This document shows positions 1 through 8,702 of a stretch of 38,915 nucleotides of DNA, piece after piece. The notes under the pieces were generated by a model that searched no databases, was not told the DNA's origin, and was given only the letters and a program-made list of their open reading frames with translations. Source of the DNA: Caproiciproducens sp. MSJ-32 (GTDB taxonomy: Bacteria > Bacillota > Clostridia > Clostridiales > Clostridiaceae); assembly GCF_018918055.1 (NCBI RefSeq), contig NZ_JAHLPS010000049.1, positions 1 to 38,915 of the forward strand. The letters run 5' to 3'. Position 1 is the first letter of the stretch. Every line of letters starts with the position of its first letter. A program made the position numbers and the translations under genes.

Positions 1-279
1 ACCTCAAAAAAATTTAATCGTCAAAGAAAAGAAGCCTTAGAGAGAATAATTAGTGATGAAGGTTGCTTGCTAAGAATGAATAGGAGTATTCAAGCAGAAG
101 GTTCCTTTGCGCAAGTTAAGCAAGATATGGGATTTCGAAGATTTCTCTGCAAAGGAAAGCAGAATGTTTTGTCAGAAAGTATCCTTTTAGCTATGGCACA
201 TAATATAAACAAACTACATAACAAAATCCAATCAGGCAGAACTGGAACACATCTTTTTTCGTTAAAAAGCTCTGCTTAA
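1..279 (+). CDS. IS1182-family transposase, C-terminal fragment (runs off the left edge)
   Basis: The frame is open from base 1 to a TAA at 277-279, so the first ATG in it (67) is internal and the gene begins outside the window. The visible 92 residues contain the block RMNRSIQAEGSFAQVKQD followed by GFRRFLCKGK and LLAMAHNINKLHNK. This is the usual end of the DDE domain of IS1182/DUF4277-type transposases, with the last catalytic Glu in QAEGSF. The protein would catalyse movement of its own insertion sequence. Nothing in the visible part is broken, so the element may be intact upstream. Family assignment is from remembered motif patterns and is fairly sure. Confidence 0.8.
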   Translation, partial: TSKKFNRQRKEALERIISDEGCLLRMNRSIQAEGSFAQVKQDMGFRRFLCKGKQNVLSESILLAMAHNINKLHNKIQSGRTGTHLFSLKSSA

Positions 280-422
280 TTTTAGAACTTTAAAAATCAA
301 GTGTTCTGAAAAAAGCCTTAAATAGAAAGGCTTATTAAAGTGCGCCATTTTTAAGGAGTAGAGATGAATTTATTTGAAAAACTCTTTAAAATTCATATAA
401 AACAGTACAAAATAAGAGCTGA

Positions 423-449
423 GCATTAGCGATTTTTAACCGCTAATGC
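423..449. repeat. Perfect 9-bp inverted repeat near the IS end
   Basis: GCATTAGCG and CGCTAATGC are separated by the 9-base spacer ATTTTTAAC. The hairpin lies just inside the inferred right terminus of the IS1182-type element. It may stop transcription leaving the element, or be part of the transposase-recognised end. Confidence 0.6.
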
Positions 450-458
450 GACAGCCCC

Positions 459-687
459 TAAAGAAGAAGCAAATATGTTTTTTCAACTAATAAACAAAAG
501 ATACGAAAAATCTAGTACAATAATTACTACCAACAAGGAGTTTAGTAAATGGCATGAGATATTTGGTGATATAACGATTGCTAACGCAATATTAGATAGG
601 TTATTGCATCATTCTACAGTTGAAAAAATAACAGGTAAATCTTATAGAGTTAAAGATAAAATATTCACTAATAATTCCAAAAAATAA
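459..687 (+). pseudogene. istB: istB C-terminal fragment (IS21-family helper ATPase)
   Basis: About 75 residues remain, including EEANMFFQLINKRYEK, STIITTNKEFSKW and AILDRLLHHSTV. These are the hallmark end of IstB, the AAA+ ATP-binding partner of the IS21 transposase IstA. In IstB the TTN/FSKW segment lies near the sensor-1 region and the HH dipeptide is close to the C terminus. The Walker A and B parts are missing because the IS1182-type end replaces everything before residue K of KEEAN. The ATG at 475 is internal to the family alignment and has no ribosome site, so the fragment is probably not expressed. Confidence 0.8.
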
Positions 688-748
688 TTAGTCAAAAGTG
701 TTAAAAGTTATATTTGCAAATTTGTTAAAAATAATATTGACATTAACA
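459..748 (+). mobile_element. Remnant of an IS21-family element with its right end
   Basis: After the istB stop, two related direct repeats begin TGTTAAAA (699-714 and 723-740). The sequence ends ...TTGACATTAACA with a terminal CA at 747-748. IS21-family elements carry multiple internal transposase-binding repeats at their ends and terminate in CA. The base after 748 belongs to a disrupted TetR gene on the other strand. The left part of this element is lost or lies beyond the inserted IS1182-type element. Confidence 0.55.
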
Positions 749-1141
749 CTCAGATGTCATTTTTCGGTTGCCTAGAACGCCGTCTACATACGTCCTGACC
801 ACATAAGTACAGACCCGCCATTGGTATTGCTCATAAATGTCTCGGTTGACGGAATGATAGATATGAAGCACCGCTTTCTGATTGGCCAGAGCAAATTCCA
901 GTGCTGCATTGATACAATCGTCCAGGGAATCGATGGTAGGATGCCCCCGGATAATCCGCTCCGCATCCTCATCTACAATGCTTTCCACCAATTGCGGCAG
1001 GTCCTGGTAATAGTAATAAAAGGTATTGCGGTTCACGCCGCAGTCATCTACAATATCCCGAATGGTAATTTGGCTCAAAGGCTTCTCGTTCAATAGTTTC
1101 ACAAATGAATCCCGAATGGCTTTTTTAGTAAAACTGGCCAT
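743..1141 (-). pseudogene. TetR/AcrR-family regulator, C-terminally truncated by an IS end
   Basis: The N-terminal DNA-binding domain is complete: residues 1-60 read as a TetR helix-turn-helix, with ITIRDIVDDCGVNRNTFYYYY as core. The ligand-binding part stops after RTYVDGV, giving 132 residues where the family usually has about 180-200. The last codons (TGT, TAA) come from the IS21-type terminus, which begins TGTTAATGTC on this strand. The start ATG is 3 bases after the stop of the XRE gene, and its AAGGAGG ribosome site lies inside that gene's last codons, so the two were one operon. The truncated product could still bind DNA, but its effector domain and dimer interface are incomplete. Base composition is clearly richer in GC than the Clostridium-like neighbours. 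Confidence 0.75.
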
Positions 1142-1144
1142 GCG

Positions 1145-1369
1145 TTACGCCTCCTTATTACACAGTGTAACGACATCTGAAATATCACATTGAAGGGCAA
1201 CACATATTTTTACAATCGTATCCAGATGGACCGGCTGATCTTTTCCCATTTTAGCAATCACGGACGAACTGAGATGTGCCATATTCTGTAAATCTTTTTT
1301 CTTCAATTTACGGTCAATCAACAGTTTCCAAAGGCTGTTATAAGAAAGGCTAAGCGTTGCATTATCCAT
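1145..1369 (-). CDS. Small XRE-family HTH regulator
   Basis: This 74-residue protein is nearly all one Cro/CI helix-turn-helix: [20 protein letters not shown], then HLSSSVIAKMGKDQPVHLDT and VKICVALQCDISDVV. The start chosen is the ATG at 1369, preceded by GGGGTGG; a longer frame to 1432 would add 21 residues that resemble leader rather than protein. It closely resembles the regulator at 8703-8924, sharing the LWKLLIDR and KKKDLQ blocks. It probably controls its own promoter and the TetR gene behind it. Its target is unknown. Confidence 0.8.
   Translation of the reverse strand: MDNATLSLSYNSLWKLLIDRKLKKKDLQNMAHLSSSVIAKMGKDQPVHLDTIVKICVALQCDISDVVTLCNKEA
1158..1170. promoter_or_regulatory. Palindrome TTACACAGTGTAA, possible operator
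   Basis: This near-perfect 13-bp palindrome lies in the last codons of the XRE gene, about 17 bases before the TetR start. Its core CACAGTGT recurs at 1380-1387, between the promoter and the XRE start codon. Two copies placed this way would suit autoregulation by either regulator. This is an inference from position only. Confidence 0.25.
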
Positions 1370-1402
1370 TTTTCCACCCCACAGTGTTGTGTCATGATAT
1401 AT

Positions 1403-1432
1403 ATTATATCGTTTTTTTCTTCTAATACGCAA
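1403..1432 (-). promoter_or_regulatory. Promoter of the XRE-TetR pair
   Basis: On the minus strand TTGCGT (1432-1427) is followed after 18 bases by TATAAT (1408-1403). The start codon of the XRE gene lies 33 bases further on. Confidence 0.55.
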
Positions 1433-1754
1433 TAGAATTTACACGAAATCGCTATTTTTATATAGTTAATAAAAAGTCCGCCGATTACAAGTCATCACGC
1501 AAAAGTTTTTTGGAGACAATCTTCAGATAGAATTTATATGGATGTTTGCAAAGTAGAAAGGAACAAATACGAAGGAAATTCGTATGTAGTAAGATGCCGC
1601 CCGGAAAGAAGCGTTCTCTTAGAGATTGAAGAAAAACTTAAATGAACAGCTTCAAGCGGGGCAAAAAAGACCAGTCACAATCTGCAACGAGCGAGGTGGA
1701 TTGATGTCTTTTACATTGTCGGTAGTCGGAAACACGTCAAAGGCTCTTTTTGCA
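1433..1754. other. Intergenic stretch with decayed accessory sequence
   Basis: No convincing gene was found. A 35-codon plus-strand frame at 1538-1645 (start MDVCKVERNKYEGN, end EIEEKLK) runs out just where the +1-shifted frame continues as KKNLNEQLQAGQKRP. The pair may therefore be a frameshifted remnant. From 1719 there is an imperfect 20-bp direct repeat (1719-1738 and 1758-1777, 17 of 20 bases equal). Base composition matches the island, not the chromosome to the right. Confidence 0.4.
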
Positions 1755-2621
1755 CTATCGGTAGGCGGGAACATGTCCACAATCATTAACTTTTCTCAGA
1801 CGTTCGTTGATGAGATCCGCACGTTCTTCCAGCTTGCTTATAAGCGTTGAAATATACTCTATCAGGTCATCTCTATTAGTTGGTATAGGGTTTTCATTTG
1901 TCAAAAACTTAGTTCCTTGAATACCACCTTCATTAATGCTATAAAAGCCTTCTAAACAGTAATCTTCTCTATGTTTAATAAACCAATTTTTCCAGTCCTC
2001 ATTCATTTTCTTAATCTTATCGTCTTCGAGGTTTGTACTCTGTTTTTGAATTTTATCTATCATAAGATTCAAACTGTCAAGTATGTTACTTGTTCCCTTT
2101 TCCTGATTGTATGGATATCCTGGATGGGGCATAAAATTCACAAAAGAATCATTAAGGTGTGCAAGTCTTTCGAGTTTACTAAATAACTCACTGTCCTTTT
2201 TTAGTTCATTTCTCAGACAAAATAAAAACATTTTTTCATCAAGGCTTTTTTCTGCTATTGTTTCTTTTTTGCAATAAAAGCGGCTCTTATATTTGGAATT
2301 AGTTTTCTTCCTATAATACAGCTTTCCTTTTTCAATTTTAAAATCACAAATATATTCACAATCGCAGTCATCTTGCTTGGATATTATATCTAAAGCCAAT
2401 AAATATATGAAATAGAAGTTGAATATTGTATCCGTATAACTATAGTCCCATCCTAATCTAATGAATATCGCTTGTGATAATTCATTTTTTTCGTAGTCGC
2501 CTACTTTGTTTTTATATCGTTCCAATAAGCGATGAATTGCATCGCCATCGTTTTGTGTAAAACTCGAGCAAAGAGTTTTATAATCCGTCAGCAAAAAATT
2601 CTTAAAAACAGTATCCGACAT
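1755..2621 (-). CDS. Uncharacterised 288-residue protein downstream of hsdR
   Basis: Translation is well supported: GAAGGAGG sits 6 bases before the ATG. The protein is soluble-looking, rich in Lys, Asp, Asn and Tyr, with no signal peptide or membrane span. Features are an aromatic stretch DTIFNFYFIYLLALDI near residue 65-80, a Lys/Tyr-rich strand segment (KLYYRKKTNSKYKSRF), and a motif FVNFMPHPGYPYNQEKG near residue 160. That motif resembles proteins annotated only as DUF6994-like; I am not certain of the match. A C-terminal helix (LIEYISTLISKLEERADLIN) could mediate oligomers. The last residues (CGHVPAYR) run into the direct-repeat zone and may not be native. It follows hsdR on the same strand after 208 bases, so it may be an accessory or independent defence gene. 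No function can be assigned. Confidence 0.7.
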   Translation of the reverse strand: MSDTVFKNFLLTDYKTLCSSFTQNDGDAIHRLLERYKNKVGDYEKNELSQAIFIRLGWDYSYTDTIFNFYFIYLLALDIISKQDDCDCEYICDFKIEKGKLYYRKKTNSKYKSRFYCKKETIAEKSLDEKMFLFCLRNELKKDSELFSKLERLAHLNDSFVNFMPHPGYPYNQEKGTSNILDSLNLMIDKIQKQSTNLEDDKIKKMNEDWKNWFIKHREDYCLEGFYSINEGGIQGTKFLTNENPIPTNRDDLIEYISTLISKLEERADLINERLRKVNDCGHVPAYR

Positions 2622-2829
2622 AATGTCACCTCCTTCGATTTTGTAATTATTCTGCTTTTGACATCAAGACAACACACTCCACATGGCATGAATGCTTGAT
2701 TGTGACTGGTCTTTTGCTTCAAATCGTTAGGATAAAGTTTTATTAATGCAGCCTTGGATTTAATACAATATGTCCAATTTGCTTTATTCTGTAATCTTGG
2801 ATGCATGGGTATAAGTTTTTTGATTTCTA

Positions 2830-5800
2830 TTACACCAACCCTAAATACTTCTCAAAGAATAACATTAGTTTTTCAATAATTCCTTGTTTTTTCGCAGCTC
2901 TGCCTCCGCCAAAGCGAGATACAGGTGGCATGATTTTATCAATGGCTGTACCGGTTGTTTTAAGTATCCCATCTCGGAAAGCATTGTCGATGAATCGGCG
3001 GGTTTCTTCAGGCTTTAATTTTTCTTCTTCTATAATTGCTGAAATATCCGCTTCCTTACGCTCATGGAGGAATTTGCGCCAATCCTCATCCACTTTGGTC
3101 GATACATTGACTTGCTCTATAAAACGCTCGATAAGCTCTTTCTTACTTCGAAGTTCAATACTTGAATTGATAGCCTTATCAATAGTTGTAAGAATGCTTT
3201 TATCCTTGCAGTTGGATTGCTGATATTTGGCTACAAGCATAAGGATGTAATCAATGTTTACCTCTATCTGCTTGACCAGTTCAATCTCAAAAACTATGTC
3301 ATCATTGATAGTTTCTTTGTCACCATCAGCACCTTTTCTGTATTCCTGATACAGGTCAATATAAATGCTCTGATAGTCCTGAAAATCCCTTTCAGATAAA
3401 ATCTCGTTTCCTTCAAAGTCATCGAAGGAAGTAAGAATATTTCTGAGCCTGAGTATTGCTCCATATAACCTGATAAAGTCTTTTTCTGCTTCTTCTCCAA
3501 GAATAGGTTGGCCAAGGGGATACTGTGTTGTAAGGGTTGCAATCAGTTCAGCATAGCCCGGCTTATACTCACCTTTATCATCATAGCCGTTATAGTATTC
3601 TTCGTATGTTTTTAGCAGTACAATACCGCCAGCATCCTTATTACCGAATAGTGCAATAGCTTTATCTGTTTCTTCTTTCAAATCTCTAAAGCAAACGATA
3701 TTACCATAGGTCTTAACGCTGTTTAGGATGCGGTTAGTTCTTGAAAAAGCCTGAATCAGTCCATGCTGTCTCAGGTTTTTATCTACCCATAGGGTATTCA
3801 GGGTTGTTGCATCAAAGCCTGTAAGAAACATATTGACAACAATCAATATATCAATCTCCCGATTCTTTACACGAAGAGAGAGGTCTTTATAATAATTCTG
3901 GAACTTATCCGAGGAAGTATCGTAATTCGTGTTAAATGTGGAATTGTAATCTCGGATAGCCGCCTCAAGAAAATCTCTGGAGCTCTGGTCAAGGTTTTCC
4001 ATATTAAAATCCTCTTCAGGAAGCAGTCCATCTGGCTCTTCTTCATTTGCACTAAAACTGAAAATAGTTGCAATGGTAAGGTTACGGTTCTTTTGTGCTA
4101 TCTGCTTCTTAAACTCATTATAGTATCTGATTGCCATTGGGATGGATGCAGCAGCAAATATGGAGTTGAAACCGGCAACTCGCCTTGTTTCACGCTTTTC
4201 TATCATCTTTTTAGGGTTGTGCTTATCTGCTTCTTCCCATTTCGCAGAGAATGTGTAATAACTATTGCGCTTCGTCTTCTGATCAAAGTGTTCAAGAACG
4301 TAAGAAACAATTTCACTAATTCGCTGTGGATCTGCTAAGGCTTTTTCTCTATCTATGCTATAGACTTTTTTATCATTAACGTAATCAGGCATCTTAATGG
4401 TATTGATAAAATCTATTCTAAAAGGCAGAACATTCCCATCATTGATGGCATCCACAATGGTATAAGTATGTAGCTTTTCTCCAAAGGCCTGCTCGGTTGT
4501 ACGGAACAATGGGTTACCTCCTGAACTAGCATTGGCAGCAAAAATTGGGGTTCCCGTAAAGCCGAAGATATGATAGTTCTTAAAGCTCTTCGTAATTGCT
4601 TGATGCATTTCACCAAATTGGGAACGGTGACACTCATCAAAAATCAATACCACATGTTTTTTATAAATATCATGCTGTTTGTTTTTTCGAATAAATATAT
4701 CCAGCTTCTGAATAGTGGTTACAATGATTTTGTATTCATGAGGATTTCCTTTTTCATCCCTGTCCTCCAATTGTCTTTGAAGAACTCTTGTGGACGTATT
4801 ACCGTTAGCTGCTCCCTTTTCAAAACGGTCATATTCCTTCATAGTCTGATAGTCTAGGTCTTTACGGTCAACAACAAACAGTACCTTGTCTATGTAAGGC
4901 AAGGCAGAAGCTAATTGGGCTGTCTTAAAACTGGTCAATGTCTTACCAGAGCCTGTTGTATGCCAAATATATCCTCCAGCTGCAGTTGTGCCCATCTTCT
5001 TGTAGTTGGTTGATACTACAATACGTGATAATATACGTTCTGCAGCAGCTATTTGATAAGGACGCATTACAAGGAGCAGATCTTCAGATGTAAAAATACA
5101 ATATTTTGTTAGTATATTTAAGAGGGTATGCTTGGCAAAAAATGTTTTAGTAAAGTCCACAAGGTCAGGAATAATTTTGTTATTTGCATCTGCCCAAAAG
5201 CTGGTAAACTCAAAGCTGTTGCTTGTTTTTTTACTTCTTCGACGTTCACTACTGCTTTGTTCCTTGATATGTGCGTTTCTTGTGGTGTTGCTATAATACT
5301 TTGTATGGGTGCCATTGGAGATTACAAATATTTGCACATACTCAAATAAACCAGAAGCCGCCCAAAAGCTGTCACGTTGGTATCTTTTTATTTGGTTGAA
5401 AGCTTCTCGGATAGCAACACCACGACGCTTTAACTCCACATGAACCAGGGGAAGTCCGTTGACAAGTATAGTCACATCATATCGAGTTTCATGCTTGCCA
5501 CCTGCTTCTTCGTATTGATTAATAACCTGCAAGCGATTGTTATGGATATTCTTTTTATCCAAAAGGTATATGTTTTTTGTTGTTCCATCTTCACGTTTTA
5601 GAATTTGGATATGGTCATCCTGGATTTTTCTGGTCTTTTCAACAATTCCCTCGTTAGTATTTGCTATACATTCCGTGAAAAACCTATCCCATTCGCTATC
5701 AGTAAATGTAAAATCATTAAGCAGTTCAAGTTGCTTTCGGAGATTTGCTATCAATGCAGCTTCATTGTGCACTGAAATATATTCATATCCTTGGGAAGTT

Positions 5801-5931
5801 AGTTGCCTAATAAACTCCCGCTCAAGTTCTGCCTCGCTCTGATACTTTTCAGGTCGGACATTGTATTCAGCTGCATATTCAGCAACAACCGTTGCTTCGT
5901 CAGTACTTGCAACGATATTGTATATACTCAT
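2830..5931 (-). CDS. hsdR: Type I restriction enzyme, R (endonuclease/translocase) subunit
   Basis: HsdR cuts and pumps DNA as part of the R2M2S complex, using ATP when the target is unmethylated. The nuclease domain is near residue 150-175: D in RYDVTILV and the E-x-K in VHVELKRR form the PD-(D/E)xK set. The SF2 motor follows: Walker A TTGSGKT (about residue 325), DECH box (about 435), FTGTPIF (motif III), and FLTGFDATTLNTLWVDKN with QAFSRTNRI (motifs V-VI, about 710-750). A helical C-terminal part binds the methylase core. At 1033 residues it is close to EcoR124I HsdR. Its ATG overlaps the hsdS stop by four bases (ATGA), implying coupled translation. The gene appears intact. Confidence 0.96.
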   Translation of the reverse strand: MSIYNIVASTDEATVVAEYAAEYNVRPEKYQSEAELEREFIRQLTSQGYEYISVHNEAALIANLRKQLELLNDFTFTDSEWDRFFTECIANTNEGIVEKTRKIQDDHIQILKREDGTTKNIYLLDKKNIHNNRLQVINQYEEAGGKHETRYDVTILVNGLPLVHVELKRRGVAIREAFNQIKRYQRDSFWAASGLFEYVQIFVISNGTHTKYYSNTTRNAHIKEQSSSERRRSKKTSNSFEFTSFWADANNKIIPDLVDFTKTFFAKHTLLNILTKYCIFTSEDLLLVMRPYQIAAAERILSRIVVSTNYKKMGTTAAGGYIWHTTGSGKTLTSFKTAQLASALPYIDKVLFVVDRKDLDYQTMKEYDRFEKGAANGNTSTRVLQRQLEDRDEKGNPHEYKIIVTTIQKLDIFIRKNKQHDIYKKHVVLIFDECHRSQFGEMHQAITKSFKNYHIFGFTGTPIFAANASSGGNPLFRTTEQAFGEKLHTYTIVDAINDGNVLPFRIDFINTIKMPDYVNDKKVYSIDREKALADPQRISEIVSYVLEHFDQKTKRNSYYTFSAKWEEADKHNPKKMIEKRETRRVAGFNSIFAAASIPMAIRYYNEFKKQIAQKNRNLTIATIFSFSANEEEPDGLLPEEDFNMENLDQSSRDFLEAAIRDYNSTFNTNYDTSSDKFQNYYKDLSLRVKNREIDILIVVNMFLTGFDATTLNTLWVDKNLRQHGLIQAFSRTNRILNSVKTYGNIVCFRDLKEETDKAIALFGNKDAGGIVLLKTYEEYYNGYDDKGEYKPGYAELIATLTTQYPLGQPILGEEAEKDFIRLYGAILRLRNILTSFDDFEGNEILSERDFQDYQSIYIDLYQEYRKGADGDKETINDDIVFEIELVKQIEVNIDYILMLVAKYQQSNCKDKSILTTIDKAINSSIELRSKKELIERFIEQVNVSTKVDEDWRKFLHERKEADISAIIEEEKLKPEETRRFIDNAFRDGILKTTGTAIDKIMPPVSRFGGGRAAKKQGIIEKLMLFFEKYLGLV

Positions 5932-7133
5932 GCCTTCACCTCCTTGAAAGATAACAGTTTATCCCTGTAATATTCATATTGCTTTTGCCGTGCTTCGATT
6001 TCAGCAGGAATACCGCTGGTTAAGTCGTTACACAGAGCGTCAAAGCGATCGAGGATAGCTACGATGCGTTCCTGCTCTTTTATAGGAGGGAGGGGAACTT
6101 TATATTTATCTGTTACAGGAATTGATATTTGTGGCATTTGCATATTATTAGCTATACGTTGAAAATAGTTCACATTTTTTGAAAGATAGTAGTATACAAA
6201 TTTAATATTGACATTTTTATTTTCACTATAATATGACCAGAATTCATTTTTATGGCTAAATGGCTTATCATAATACTCAAATTCAATAATTCCACGTGAC
6301 TTAACAATTATAGAAGGGTTTAAATTAATATCTTTTTTTGGGATATCTTTAAAATCAACATCCGCATAAGTTTTACCACCAGCAAATATTCGTACTTCAC
6401 CATTCTCTTTATGTAATTGTCTCATTTTTTGTGCTGTTATATTTGTTCCCTTTGTACGTATTAAAAGATCACTTATAGCAAGTCTTGGCACATCATCATC
6501 AAATGTCAGCAGCAAATCCCTATAATACTCATACTGTTTTCTTCTTGCTGTAAGCTCTGCTGTAAGCTCTGCTGTAAGCTCTGTGAAATTGTCCAGAATA
6601 CGGACAATTTCCTGCTGAACAGCTAGAGGGGGGATGGGGATAAGTAGCTTTTTCATTTCACCCATAGATACACTTTTTACTGTTCCTCCCAATGCTTTAA
6701 CCAAATATCGTTCTCGAACTCTTTGTGACATAAGGGCATACATTAAGAATCTCGATATGATTCTTTTCTTGTCTGGTTTTATTGCATAAACTCCTTCTTT
6801 TATATTCCAATTTATTGGGGGGGATTCAATGACAGCAGTTTCTCCAATTGTTCCTGTACCTGAAAAAAGAACATCTCCAACCTCTAAATTAGAGCGATTG
6901 TTACAGAGCTTCAACGCTTCATCATTTATTCGATCCGTCTTATCTGTAAAAATAACCTTATTATTCCTTAATTCTCTTATTGTTACATAATAATTTTTAG
7001 CATCAACAGTATTCAACCGAAAAAATTGTCGTGGGTTAAGACCTGTATTAAGAGAAAGAATAACCTCTTCTAATGGTACTAGCTCCACTCCATCTGGACA
7101 AAGTTCAGCAATCAATTCATCTAATTTACTCAT
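5928..7133 (-). CDS. hsdS: Type I restriction-modification, S (specificity) subunit
   Basis: HsdS chooses the bipartite DNA target for both methylation and cleavage. The 401 residues show two target-recognition domains (about 20-160 and 225-360), each followed by a conserved helical region: [16 protein letters not shown] and [16 protein letters not shown] open the two spacers, and [14 protein letters not shown] and [15 protein letters not shown] close them. The central spacer carries three exact 12-base repeats encoding ELTA, the same kind of TAEL repeat known from EcoR124I and EcoDXXI, where copy number sets the gap in the recognition sequence. The start ATG overlaps the hsdM stop (ATGA). 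The target sequence cannot be predicted by eye. Confidence 0.95.
   Translation of the reverse strand: MSKLDELIAELCPDGVELVPLEEVILSLNTGLNPRQFFRLNTVDAKNYYVTIRELRNNKVIFTDKTDRINDEALKLCNNRSNLEVGDVLFSGTGTIGETAVIESPPINWNIKEGVYAIKPDKKRIISRFLMYALMSQRVRERYLVKALGGTVKSVSMGEMKKLLIPIPPLAVQQEIVRILDNFTELTAELTAELTARRKQYEYYRDLLLTFDDDVPRLAISDLLIRTKGTNITAQKMRQLHKENGEVRIFAGGKTYADVDFKDIPKKDINLNPSIIVKSRGIIEFEYYDKPFSHKNEFWSYYSENKNVNIKFVYYYLSKNVNYFQRIANNMQMPQISIPVTDKYKVPLPPIKEQERIVAILDRFDALCNDLTSGIPAEIEARQKQYEYYRDKLLSFKEVKA
6547..6582 (-). repeat. Three perfect 12-bp repeats in hsdS (ELTA units)
   Basis: Units GCTGTAAGCTCT at 6547-6558, 6559-6570 and 6571-6582 are identical. In the coding frame they read GAG CTT ACA GCA three times. 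Twelve-base in-frame units can be gained or lost by slippage without breaking the gene. Confidence 0.97.
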
Positions 7134-8698
7134 TTGCCCACCTCAATTTCTGCAATAATCTTATCTATTTCTTCCCTTAAAATCTGCTCTCTCGCCACAA
7201 TTTTTTCTATCTCAGCATTGAGGGCAACAATATCAATCTTTTCTCTCATATCTTCTTGTTCCACATATGTTGAAACAGATAGGTTATAATCTTGTTCAGC
7301 TATTTCACTGTTTGGAACAAGCCTAGCAAAATGCTCAATATCCTTTCTATCTTTGAATGCGTTAAGAATGGTCTCAATATTTTCCTGTGTCAGCTTGTTG
7401 TTATTCGTAACCTTAACAAATTCCTTTGATGCATCGATAAATAAGGTGCTATTTTCTGATTTAGACTTCTTCAGCACCATAATGCAGGTAGCAATGCTGG
7501 TACCATAGAACAAGTTATCTGGTAACTGAATGATACAGTCGATATAGTTATTGTCAATCAGGTACTGCCTGATTTTCTTTTCAGCGCCTCCGCGGTACAT
7601 TACACCGGGGAAACATACAATAGCCGCTGTTCCGTTTGTCGCAAGCCAAGAAAGACTATGCATAATAAAAGCAAGGTCTGCCTTGGATTTAGGAGCCAAT
7701 ACTCCCGCTGGAGAAAAACGGGGATCGTTAATCAAAATAGGATCATTGTCGCCCTTCCATTTAATAGAGTATGGAGGATTTGATACAATGGCTTCAAAAG
7801 GCTCATCATCCCAATGTTGCGGATCTGTTAGTGTGTCACCAAGGGCAATATCAAATTTGTCATAATCAATATCGTGCAGGAACATATTGATTCGGCACAG
7901 GTTGTAGGTTGTAATGTTGATTTCCTGACCGAAAAACCCTTGACGTACATTTTCTTTTCCTAAGATTTTTGCAAACTTTAGCAGTAGAGAGCCAGAACCG
8001 CAAGCGGGGTCATATACCTTGTTGACTTCAGTTTTTCCTACTAATGTTAAGTGGGTAAGGAGTTCAGAAACCTCCTGCGGCGTATAGTATTCACCACCAC
8101 TTTTTCCTGCATTGGATGCATACATACCCATTAAAAATTCATAAGCATCACCAAATGCATCTATGGTATTGTCTTTGTAGTCTCCCAGCTTCATTTCTCC
8201 AACAGAATTCATTAGCTTAACCAGCTTTTCATTACGCTTTACTACAGTGTTACCTAACTTATTGCTGTTAACATCAATATCGTCAAACAAGCCTTTGAAA
8301 TTATCTTCACTCTCTGTTCCTTGGGCAGATGCTTCTATATTACTGAAAATCTGTTCCAGTGTTTCATTTAAGTTTTCATCGTCCTTTGCACGAGCTCGGA
8401 CATTTTCAAAAAGCTCGCTGGGTAAAATAAAGAAGCCTTTTGTCTTAACTAAATCCTCTCGTGCCTGTTCTGCTTCTTCGTCGGATAGCTTGGCATAATC
8501 AAAATCCCTATTGCCAGCTTCCCATTCTCCGGCGTTAATATAGGCAGTAATATTTTCAGATATGTAGCGGTAAAACAGCATTCCTAGAACATATTGCTTA
8601 AAATCCCATCCATCTACACTGCCTCTTAGATCATTTGCCATATTCCATATCGTGCGGTGTAATTCCGCCCGTTCCTGTTCTTTTCTGTTATTTTCCAT
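7130..8698 (-). CDS. hsdM: Type I restriction-modification, M (N6-adenine methylase) subunit
   Basis: HsdM transfers a methyl group from S-adenosylmethionine to adenine in the HsdS-selected site; two copies join one HsdS. The N-terminal helical domain includes [20 protein letters not shown] and LFYRYIS. The methylase core follows: [13 protein letters not shown] (about residue 205), SAM motif [11 protein letters not shown] (about 230) and catalytic NPPYSIKW (about 307). The ATG at 8698 is preferred, giving 522 residues with AAAGGGAG eight bases upstream. A TTG at 8719 in the same frame lies before that site. It starts just after the XRE stop (8703) and overlaps hsdS, so the three are one transcript. 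Length matches type IC HsdM. Confidence 0.96.
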   Translation of the reverse strand: MENNRKEQERAELHRTIWNMANDLRGSVDGWDFKQYVLGMLFYRYISENITAYINAGEWEAGNRDFDYAKLSDEEAEQAREDLVKTKGFFILPSELFENVRARAKDDENLNETLEQIFSNIEASAQGTESEDNFKGLFDDIDVNSNKLGNTVVKRNEKLVKLMNSVGEMKLGDYKDNTIDAFGDAYEFLMGMYASNAGKSGGEYYTPQEVSELLTHLTLVGKTEVNKVYDPACGSGSLLLKFAKILGKENVRQGFFGQEINITTYNLCRINMFLHDIDYDKFDIALGDTLTDPQHWDDEPFEAIVSNPPYSIKWKGDNDPILINDPRFSPAGVLAPKSKADLAFIMHSLSWLATNGTAAIVCFPGVMYRGGAEKKIRQYLIDNNYIDCIIQLPDNLFYGTSIATCIMVLKKSKSENSTLFIDASKEFVKVTNNNKLTQENIETILNAFKDRKDIEHFARLVPNSEIAEQDYNLSVSTYVEQEDMREKIDIVALNAEIEKIVAREQILREEIDKIIAEIEVGK

Positions 8699-8702
8699 AA
8701 CT

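Larger units (their letters stand above)
1..458 (+). mobile_element. Right end of an IS1182-type insertion sequence
   Basis: The element comprises the transposase end, a small stem (AAGCCTT at 313-319 with AAGGCTT at 327-333), and a perfect 9-bp inverted repeat GCATTAGCG (423-431)/CGCTAATGC (441-449) followed by GACAGCCCC. From about 459 the sequence becomes the inside of an istB gene in a continuous reading frame, so the element boundary is put near 458. A subterminal hairpin followed by GACAGCCCC fits the end of such elements, but the exact terminal base and any target duplication cannot be proved without the left end. Confidence 0.55.

Noticed and set aside
2588..2806. A 72-codon minus-strand frame between hsdR and the unknown gene
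   Set aside because: No ribosome site, overlaps the strong start of the next gene by 34 bases, and no family pattern.
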